From Crambe crambe (Eukaryota > Porifera > Demospongiae > Poecilosclerida > Crambeidae): a DNA stretch of 64,000 nt. A model generated the notes under the pieces. The model did not search any database. It was not told the DNA's origin and saw only the letters and a list, made by a program, of their open reading frames with translations. Of the stretch, positions 1 through 11,000 are shown piece by piece; the stretch's first letter is position 1, and each line of letters starts with the position of its first letter. The stretch is from positions 3,348,001-3,412,000 of the forward strand of contig OZ004592.1 of assembly GCA_963924555.1 (NCBI GenBank), read 5' to 3'. Both the position numbers and the translations under genes were made by a program.

Positions 1-2054
1 CAAAGACTTTCCTTTTCCATAGCATTGCTAGCAACTGCCTATTATTGGGCAAGATGGGATTAGTCAGAAGGCACTCCTGGCCATCAACCTTATTGTAGGA
101 CACTTAATAAAGAACTTTGGAATGCTATTGTTCAGGGGGTGTGAGTAGTCAATTATGTATTCCCCAACACTTTAAAACAAAAGTATAGACTGCACATCTA
201 TAGCATGTATATAGCATGTACTGCACACCTAGTGTGTGTATTGGGACATTTTAGTGTAAATATAATTACAGTGTAGGATTGCCAGACTTTGGAGTGACCC
301 CCGAGGTGAGATTAACATTCAACTACCCACCCAGCTTTGATTTCATACTCCTCCACTCAATATGGGTGTCCTATAACTGATTGACAGTTGACTTGATTAT
401 TGTCTATAACCAATCTGAACCCAGCTGCACCTCCTTGCAGAAATAAATCCTGTCCAGAGATATCTCCACAATTGGGTATGACTTTTGTGGATCTCCGTCA
501 GAAGTTTAAACAGCTTACGGCCGAGGTCAGTTTGGTGTTAGTGAAAACTAGAGTATATCTTGTTCATCTGAGAGACGGTTACTTAAAGGATGCAAAATAT
601 TTTCATTTTTCAGCTCGATAGTTGAAATCAGCAAGCAAAACATTGCAAGATGAATCAAAAGAACTGATAGCTAAGGGGAGGGGGGGGGGTATCCTTGTTT
701 CTCAAGTCCCACCAATCGGAGAGCATTGCTAAGACAACCTAAGTATAGATCTAGAATTGAAACATCAAAACCCAATCATGCAATTACAGAGTTTAGTTAA
801 GGACAGCATAATTATATGCTATAAGAATTAGCGTACCGATAGCTCTGTTAATACGTAAGGCAAGCTTTATTTAAGGAGTAATGCTAGGAATAATTGCAGT
901 AATCTTTGGTACAGTCATTTAGCTAACTCCACATTCTAAAAAATCAAACTGGGATGCAGATGTACACATGCACATAGTGCATAATAAGTCACGGTCAACT
1001 GGGCATCCTCAATAATCGCACTATTTCATATAGCAAAATTTCAGAAGAGATGGGTGCTTCCTTCTCAGGTAAGCAGTAAGCAAATATCTGGAGTAGCTAG
1101 CTTCATGATAGCTAGGGTCACCTCGTCAGATCATGGTCATACCCGTTACCTCAAAACTAGATGAATACACCATTTCAATGAGTCTTCAATTGTGCTACTG
1201 TTCAGAAATTAAACTAATCATTAGGATGATTATCCAAGGAATCTGTACTGGTACACCTGGTAAAATAAATGTGCTAAGAAGTTCACAACTTCCATTTCGT
1301 CACAGCTAAGAGGGAGTACCGTGTCCTGTCACAGCACTTCAAGTGTATAAGAATAAAACAATGGAAAGATGAAATAGCCCTAACATTGAGTTACCCTTTC
1401 ACTATATCCAAGGGATTGCTACCTCTTTCATCATACGAGCCTAGATATTTGTTAAAGAGGGAATACTGTGTCCTGTAATAAAACTTCAGGTGTAGACAGA
1501 CTCAGCTCTTATTATTCAGTCACCCCTTCCACTATATAGCAAGATGGATTAACGAAGTCAGGAAAAGACACAAAATATTTTAGCAAAATATATTTTACTA
1601 AACTAAAACTGATTTTAGCAAATCAGTTTTCAGAAATTTTATTAAGCCCTTCATAGAGAACTCACCTGGTATCATACTAAAGCCAATCACAAGCTACAAA
1701 ATCACATTGATGTGAGAAAGAGCATTCTGAAGCATGTTAAAGAATGGCTCAGACCACAAACTCTATTCTGATGCTGAAAATATCAATGTCCAACCCATAA
1801 CCCATGGATAGTTTTCCCCCTTGCACATGTTGATATATCGGCACATGTTGAGACTGAGCATGTACACAAACTTGTTATAGTTAGGAAACAAAGTCCAACA
1901 CAGTGATGTTAAAGATCACATACTTCAAGTCTGAGCCATTCTGTAATTATACCAAACAGTATTATGTAAAATAGCGATGTATACAAAGTTAATGTCCACA
2001 GTATTAATAGCAATACATTATAAATGAATGAAATAATAAAAAAAGTTGCATAGT
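1..2054. other. No gene recognised
   Basis: AT-rich sequence downstream of NUP35. The only open frame of note (400-621) shows no recognisable motif and no splice context. A 30-base A/G-rich stretch lies at 670-690. The 3' UTR and polyadenylation site of NUP35 must lie just left of 2055; an AATAAA-like context (minus strand) occurs in the TTTATT-rich stretch around 2030-2040. Confidence 0.5.
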
Positions 2055-5000
2055 TCACCAACCAAACATATACTCCATGGCCTTTGAAAATATACTGCCA
2101 CTTTTTTGTGGGATATTTGGATCACATGGTAAAACCTACAAAAAACATAAAACTGTAATTATATACACAGTAATATCGAAGACTATGGAGAAATGGCAAA
2201 GTAGGCATTTGAAATTCTACATGCACATGCTCAGCAAATTTTTCTTAGCAATGTTGAGGGCAATCATATTTAGTGATAAGTTTAGTGCAATACGCTGCCA
2301 AACTTGCTCTAAAACAATAAAATTGTAATTGTTCTATTTGTTATTTTTCACTCGTTAAGTATTATTGTTGAGCATGCGCACGGCACTTTCTGCAATATGA
2401 ATCAAGAGCGGAATATGGCGAGTTATTTTTTTCATGAGCCAAAATACAGTGAAATGACCTATCTTCACATTTTAAGTGACATCGCCAGCAAGTTGCTTGT
2501 GTAACTGAAGTTTTCATTCTTGTTTCTATGTAAACAGTTAGCTTAAAGAAAATTTTCGAATTTAAAAATTTAGAGGGACATATTCCCTGCCTTCTATGGG
2601 ACATTTTGTATAGGGTAGGTCATGCAGAAGTGCACCAGTAAAGTAACTGCAGAGATTATGTCTAGATACTAGCTTAAAATTCTTTCCACATCCGACGTTT
2701 CGGCCTGGTGTTCAGGCCTTCCTTAGGGATACAATTACAAAACTGAAAAAAATACATGTAGTGAGGTGACTTATAAGGCTTAGTCAGATGACTTAATCCG
2801 TGATGCGTGACTGGTTCTGACCGGTTCAGGATGAAAAAACAAAAAACAAAAAAACCCAAGGAAAACACTATCAGACCAATGGTGGTGGGTGTGGCTTCAT
2901 GCTCAGAGCCTTGATAGTAGAAACCAAGCAGCCAGGCAGATCAAGGCCAACCTTGGTTAAAGCACTTATCCTCAGGTGTTAGATGGATGTGCAGTGCCTC
3001 CTTCACCCTCAATTCTCTGCTGGCTCTGTCAATCACTGGTTTCCTGCCATAGGATTGAGTGGTGCACCTTCCACACATGCTCAGCAACTGCTGACTTCCT
3101 CTGTTCTCCTTTCCTGCATGCATCCTGGTGCTCGCTCATCCTTTGCTCCAACCTTGTCACTCTAATTCTTTTCATATTTGCATGAAGTTATTCCCTTTCT
3201 GTTAGAACTCACTGAGCATATCATACCATTCCACCTTTGCTTAACTTACACCATCAAATGACAACATGACTCTTTACCTTCTCCACATAAGCCAGGCTCC
3301 ATCCCAAAGAAACTATTATAGACTCTACACCAACAACCCTTGCTTCATTCCTTGGTGCTGCGCTTTCCAAATGTGTGCATTCCCATGCAAAGAAAAGCTC
3401 AATGATTAAATTCTTAATATATATTGCTCAAGGATGATCAACTGAGAGAGAGGTTCAACATCTTCACTCATAGGTTCGGGCAGAGAACAAGAAGGTCCAT
3501 TGATGAAGAAGAAAACTGAAGAAAGTCACCAGATCAATGGCTGACCCAATTTCTTTTTTTCTTCTTGTTGTATTAATTAACATGGGCAAGTGCAATGAGG
3601 AGTGTGCCGGATATTGGGAGCATAGTATTTTTGAGAATATTTTGGCAGAGTTTGTTTCCCCTCCATAGCTGACACACTTGCATCAATCGAAAGCCTATGA
3701 GATACATTATCTTCAGTGAAGTTTTACATTTTGCCAAATTATTTAGATGAACAAGTTAGGACATTAGATAACTTTTTTCATGTGTGCTATCTGTACAGGA
3801 ATATCATGAAAGCTAAGACTTGGGGTGTATAGAAAACCAAAGAAGCGAGCCATGTAAACACCAACTTTTGAAGACGGATGACTTTGCTCTGTGTTTCACT
3901 ACCAAGGAGGTCATACCATTTGGCAAGTGCTATGGCATTTACAACACTTCAAGAGCGAATTAAACTAGGGCAATGTACAACATTAATTTTGACAAACAAG
4001 TATTCCTATAGCTAGGCTTTTTAGAGCTGATGCTTCAACTGAGTAATGTAAGTGGCAGGCAGCTGCATACATACAAAACTGTAATGCTTACTACCCAACA
4101 ATCCACCGACATATATATATATATATAAATTTCAATGAGTCATAATCTGAGAGTCAGCTCGAATGTTTCCAATCCCACTCTGCCTTTTCTATCTATGGTA
4201 TGTGCATGTATTAATAATGAGGTTCAAGATAAATGAGGACACGAATAAGAAAAAGTATGGAATTAACATATCTGTTACTGGCTGCTGCATATGAAGAAAG
4301 ATGTAATGCATAGTGTGTACCATCTTTTACTGACAAAAGCGATGAGATAGAAAGCGTAACCACGTGCTTGCTCAGTACTACTAGCCACTTACAAGTCTTT
4401 TTTCACACTCATCGTGGATTAAGCTCGTGAAAATACAGCCACCTTACTCGTGAAATAACTCGCCATATTCCACTCTGACTCATGTAAAGTTTAAAATATT
4501 TTATTCTAAATAAAAAGAAAAGTCGGGATGGCTGTATGCAGTTCAGCAGCAAGAGAGTGAACTTCAGTTACCCCTTACCCACCACCAATATACGAGCTAA
4601 CTATTCCTACTTCACTCCCATAAATGAGATATAAAGTAGGAATAGTTAGCTCGTAGTTTGGAAATATTGTTGATGGGTAAGCAGTTACTTGACTGAAGTT
4701 CACTCTATTGTTGCTGAACTTTTTGAATTGCACACAGCCATCCTTACTTTCCTTTTCATTTAGAATAAATATTTTTTCCTTTACTTGTTCATCACTTTTT
4801 TTGATGTAATGCTCTATAATCAACTGGATGCTGTGATCCTGATCCAAAGTTCATGTATTGTAGCTATGTAATTCATTGGAGGTTTCACATAATATTGCGT
4901 GAGCCGAAATGAAAATGATCTGGAAAGACTAATGCTGATGTGGAGCTCGTATCTATACAGTTTATAATTATAAGTTTGCCATTAACCTAATTTGTATTTT

Positions 5001-8000
5001 TTACTGGTGTTATGCATGTACCTGATAAGTATTGCATCAAGGCTACAAGACTAGTACCTAGGTTTACGCTCTGAGACCAACATCAAGAGAGAAAGCTAAT
5101 GACAGATTCGTTAGTCACTTGTGAGGTCAAGGTCCAAAAATCACGTATACAAGGGCTAGGTTGAAAGCTAGCAAGTTGGAAAATGACATGCTATTTTTGA
5201 ACATGTCAAATTAAGGTAAAGAATTATAGCACTTCAAGTAGTGTGGTATAAAAAGCATTTAAACGAACAATTTCTGATGATGATGAAAGACCAGAAAAAC
5301 AGCAATTTTAGAAATCGCTGTAAAATGATACTGCTTAACCGTTTAACCGCATTTTATTTTTATGCGCATGCCTATGTGCATGATCTAGTTGCACAGTTGC
5401 CAAGTGATTTATATATGCTGCATCTAAGCGATAGTTGGAGGCAGTGAAGGATGCCCCACAGGGGAAAATTGGAGTTCGTAAACTGAAAAGTGTAGTTCCA
5501 GATGAACAAAAGAGAGCGAGAGTCAAACAAGAGGTACTAACCGCTCACAAACTCACAAAACTGGGCTATTTCTTCTTCAAAGCGTATTGCCTCCATATTC
5601 AAGATGTGCCTCCAGTTACACATGCCACTCTGAACCAAGTCTCAACAAAGTCCCCGTTGGAGCAAAGGGTAAGGAAACTGATTTGGAATCGAACATGAAG
5701 TCATTTTGGTCAGAAACATTTCCCAAAATCATTCCCGAACGAATAAACATGGTGGGAAGGAGCCAGCTCAAGGCCAGAGTTATAGACCAAATGCTTTGTC
5801 TACATACTCAACAATGCAACCACTCATTTCGCTTCAAGATGCAGGAAGTACTGTATCCATCTGGGAGTGGAGAAAAAGGATTCTACAAGAGTGGTGAATG
5901 ATGTGTTCGAAGGTAGATGGGATCTAGTCCCAGAAAGCATCAGAGCACCTATCAGAGCCATTCTACCAGAGAGGGTGGACAGTGACAATATATATCTTGA
6001 CTTGAAGAAATTTCCATCCAAATACGTGAGAGCGACCTACAGGCTCTCTCAGGTGATGCCAGACAGCAACATCTGCTTCGCTCCACTCAGGAGGAGCTGC
6101 ATTCCATGCCACATAAAACTAGACACAGAAGCATTGGCCCAAATATTTGTGCCTTACAAGAAGGCAGTGGAGGCAAGAAAGGCTGCATCAATCTCAAACA
6201 GATTGATTTAGGTATGGGGACATGTTCTCGATTGCAGAGTAGTGGATGGGAAGTCCAGAAAGTATAGATTTCACCATGAAATTGTGACAGACGTTGTGGT
6301 CGTCAGCCTGCTTTACTCCAGAGAAGAAATCCAAACTGTGTCCACGGTGTGTACCGATAGTAAAAGCAATGTGCAGAAAGGGCAAGCTGCAGATGAAGTT
6401 ACGAGCTGCATTCCCCCTTCGCAGACGGTGGGTCTCGACCCAGGAAAAAAGAACGTGGCAACTAGGATAGATAATAGAGGGGTATCGCTGAAGTATTCCA
6501 GCAGGCAGAGGGCTTTTGAAAGTAAACTTTGCAGGTACAAGAGAGTACTGAAGAAGGAGAAGATAGCAGCTGGAATAGAAACACTCGAGACAAAATTATC
6601 CAAGTTTATTCATAGCAGCAACAGTTTTGATGACTTCCTGCTGTACCTCGAGGCAAAAAGGCAGGAAGGCAAACAGTTTCTATCATCAGGAGAAGTGGAG
6701 GGGGTGGAAATTTAGACCATTCTGTAATCGAAGAAGTAGCGAAGCCCGTTTTGTGAACAATGTTGCTAGCACATATGGCAAGAAACTGGTCCAGACAGGA
6801 GCAAATGAAAGGTTGTCAGCCATCTCCCACAATTGGCCTCCGTAAAACTCTTTCTACTAGGTTAAAAGTAGGACAGACCTCTATCACTGTGCAGGAATTG
6901 CAAGAGGCCTTTTGCCAATGTCGTTTCCAAGGACTCCTCTGCACCCAAGCAGAGGTGCCATCCTGTGAACAAAGCTGTCGATGCAGTCGGACAATCTAGT
7001 AACTCACGACGTGTCTGAAGTTAGCTGTGACGCCAATTGGCATTAATAGCCTCTAAAGGGTTAACACCTAAATCAATCAAGGCAATTACAACATGCACTG
7101 TGCTGTGCTACTATTCACATTATAGTACTGTACTTATGCCTGGGGCATTTTGGAGATATACAATTTCAATGAGTCATGATAATGAATAGACCCAAAGTAG
7201 ACATAAAAGATCCTTTGAAAAAGAACTGATTAACCTGATTTTGTGATGTAGAAGCATGATATGCAGCATTCAGTGGTCTCATAGTGACAGTGGTCAGCTG
7301 TGGTTCATCCTTGGAATGAGAATCCATCACAGTCTATTGTAACATAACTACCATCAATACATATATACTATATACATGACATCTGTGCATCCTACTTACC
7401 TTATCTATACATTGTTGTACACCAACCATTATACCATTTCCAAATACCTTGCCATTCTTGCTTAGTGCCTATTAAACATAAAAAAAAAAGTTCATTATGA
7501 GACTACCATAATAAAGGATGGGCCTGTGGTATAATTGCGGTTGGTATTTATGAAGTAGCATTTAGCTGCACATGGTCAGGTTGTAAGAGAAATGTGGATG
7601 ACTCATTTTTTTGACAGTGACCTTCTAAATGAATTTGAGGCTGTAGATGCTGAGTATAGTCCTGAAGCCCAGCAAAGTGACTACTCTATGATCAGTAGGA
7701 CTTCTGATGATGGTGGTGAGGAATCTGATAGTTGTGATGGAGCGAACTTAAGCATTCGTGAAGAAGATGAAGCTGAAGAGATACATTCATGCGGCAAACT
7801 TGTCGTTGCCACTTTGGCTTGAGTGGCAGAGCTTGTTTGTGCCAGTTTACTCAGGAGATAATTGCTGCTAGTCGTATAAATTTGCCAGACCTTGTGATTT
7901 TGTCATATCTACAAAGCTAATCGACGACATTTTAAGGTCAAGGAAATCATTCCTGTATCAGCTATTGGTTTCATGGATATAAAGTATGTAAGACTACTTA

Positions 8001-11000
8001 CCTGTTCCTGCATGATGTGGGACCTAAGTGTTAAAAGAATTTAGTTAAGGTAACATTGCCTATTCTCGGAAACTTTCAACGCTACTTTGGACTGGAAGCA
8101 ACTACAAACTTACTAAAATAAAGACTAGCCTTTCCTTTTATCATAGCACAAGTTTAGTAATCATAACTGCTGGCGCCCTTGCTTGGCAACACTAAATATC
8201 AAGGTGGTTCAGAATTTCCAGAATTGCCTGAGTGTCCTGATTCCGGACACTTGCTAACAGCAACCTGAATCACCTATGAATTGGAAAGGTTCAGTCACTC
8301 TCTAATAGTTTAGCCCTCGCTCTGTTCATGGCTACTTTATTGCTGGTCTTTTCTTCTTCGTTCTTCGTTCCGGTGGACTGTACTGGCCTTTGAAACTGAT
8401 GAGGTCATTTTGCATTAAAATTAATGTGTAATAAAAATTAAGAGTTAGCTAGCGCTGAATTGAAGGAATTCATTCTTCTAGAGTTGCTGCAGATATTAAG
8501 TAGGAGCAGTACTTTGTCAGCACCAGGTTCTCACTGCTACAGTAGCTTTGGGTGTCTGGGATTAGGAACTGTCCGAAATTAGGCCATACTTATTTTGATG
8601 AGTATGGCATAGTATAATGGCAATACTAAACAACCCAGGATGTGGTACAGTTCATTAATAACTTTCCTAATGTCCATACCTTACCTTTGCCTGGGAGGCC
8701 GGGCAGTTTAGTGACAGCAAGGCCTTGCTTCTCCCCACTTACATGAGTAAAAGGCATGTGTATAGAATGTATCGTAAAATTGCTGAGGGGATGATTGTGT
8801 TAGTCGACAAAAGTTTGAAACTGTGTGGAACGATTTGCTACCTGCATGAAACCAGCCACAGATCTTTGTGAGGTATGTCACTTGAATATTGTGAAGATTA
8901 CACACTTGGTATCTGAAAAGTCCAATCGAAGCAGAGCATCATCTTGAGTTAGCAAAGCAGGAATGACTAGTATATAATGAAGAATGTCTCAACAGTGCAC
9001 AGGAATTGAAAACTAATCCTACTAGTCCCAAGTTTACTCAAATTATGCTCAGCAGCTACATTATCCAAGTAGTCCACAGCAAGTAGGGCCACTCCATTTC
9101 TCTTCTAAATAAAAAGGTTAGTAGGGATTCTTATGCAGGGACAAATTCTTGAGTATGTTCTCCTGGCCAGCTGAATAGAGCATTACATCAAAAAAGGTGA
9201 TGAAAAAGGAAAGGAAAATATTTATCTAAATAAAAAAGAAAAGTAGGGATGGCTGTGTGCAGTTCAAAAGTTCAGCAACAAGAGTGAACTTCAGTTAAGT
9301 AACCCCCCAAACTACGAGCTAACTATTCCTACTTCACTCCCATAAGAGATAGAATAAGAATATTCTTTCCTTTACTTGATTGCCTGATGAGAATGAACAG
9401 TTGTGGAGTGATGGTAAATGATTCAATTTTACCAAAAAGGAGTTATCTTGATAATAGCAGTAGGTTATAATTCCTCCTACTTTTTACTTTGATTTAAGGA
9501 TGATCGAGAATCCAAGTTTGGTGGAAATTCAATACTCAACTGCTAGGGTGATCAATAATTTAAAGTGAATTGATGAAGATGACAATGCGCTAGCTGGGCG
9601 GCATCGATACAGCAGGTACTGTGTAAATTAAACAGACAACCCACTAGAAAAATATTCACCCAATTACTGAAAAATATCTTTTGGGTAATGAAATATTTCT
9701 TTAAACTGTTATGGAAGTTCGTAAAACAAAAAACAGTATAAACTACATAGGTGTATAGCATTGGAAATCCACCACAATAAAAACAGCTTGTTGGACCCTT
9801 TGCACATGATAGTCCCACCTCATTATACACTACAAAATACAATACCTTTTTTGCATCCAATTTTGATTGATATAAAATGTGCATCCAATTACCATTAGAC
9901 ATAACCTGCATTAACGAAAATTTATTTTTTTAACTATAATTCTGTGGCATGATAACAGATTAGTGCTTATAAAGTGGGTTAAATTTTATATTTGAAAAAG
10001 GGGTAGAAGATTTTGGCAAAAAAAAAACAATAAAAAAGGCAACAAAAAACATAATTACATACCAAGTAGAAATACGTAATGTAATCTAAAATAAGTAATG
10101 CAAAGTGCATTTCTTCTGTGAGTATCTCAGCGCTTCGTTGTCATCATGGATCTCTAAAGCAACTTCATCCTTCTTCATGCTATTAGAGCACCTTACTCTA
10201 CTCCGTTTTGGACTGCACTACCATCTCCATGTTGACGATTTTTACCATACAATCTAAGAACACGTGCAAGCAGAGTTCTTTAACTTTCTCAGCAAGCCTT
10301 GATTGCAGACAGAGATGAGACTCTGCTAACCAGTGTGTACGTGCAAGTCTTGTGGCCATCACAGTCGCTTCAGTTGTAAGGTTTGCAAAAAATGTACCTC
10401 TCCCCTTCAATAAGAAATCTGTAAGTAGTAAGGGCAATGTGCAACATTTGAGTCACAGCGAGCGAGCGAATAAACCAGTATTTCCTTTTTGGGCTGATAT
10501 TCAATTTATGCTTCAACTCCTTGTAAGATCTGTGAGTTATGTAGTGGCAGGCTGCTGCATACATAGAAAAAAAAGCACTTGGATAAGCCAGGTACCTACA
10601 ATCTGCTTAGATATTAAGCTCACCTAAGACTGTAGAAATCAATCAAGGCAATTACAATTAATTGGAGTATGTGCATTATGCACACACAGTGCTCAACATT
10701 GATTTGAGCTGAGCCAAGTAGGCTGGCTCTACTTATTTGTGCTTCAGACTTAGCTATGTATACATAAGATAGCAGAAACAGAGTCTGGTTCTAGCCATCT
10801 ACATAGAATTTGACAGCGAGCGAGCAAGCAAGTATTCTTTAGTGCTTCAACTCAGAAGATTTAGCTGTGGTATATATATACACATATACTTACAATTTCA
10901 ATGAGTCATGACCTGAGAGTCAGCTCACTCGCTAAAGAATGTATAGGCTGTTCTGGAGGTAGGCCCAAGGGCACTGGTGCCAGTGATGGTTACTCTGTAG

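Larger units (their letters stand above)
2386..4485. repeat. Possible inverted-repeat element (about 2.1 kb) in NUP35 intron
   Basis: Sequence around 2399-2432 (ATGAATCAAGAGCGGAATAT, then GGCGAGTTATTT) recurs inverted at about 4450-4485 (AAATAACTCGCCATATTCCA then CTCTGACTCAT). The roughly 30-base match is imperfect. The interval contains a Penelope fragment and otherwise non-coding sequence, so it may be a composite or a chance pair of old repeat ends. No convincing target duplication. Confidence 0.35.

Noticed and set aside
2362..2604. Minus-strand frame with several Cys residues (possible zinc finger)
   Set aside because: Cys/His spacing does not fit a known finger and the stretch lies across the end of an inverted-repeat element.
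4575..4847. Ninety-codon minus-strand frame
   Set aside because: It lies across a palindromic MITE and reads through both arms; the same frame is not kept in the other copies.
10897..10935. Possible tRNA-derived box B in the GGTCATGACTCATTGAAATT repeat
   Set aside because: No convincing box A/box B pair at the right spacing and no cloverleaf; left as an unclassified dispersed repeat.
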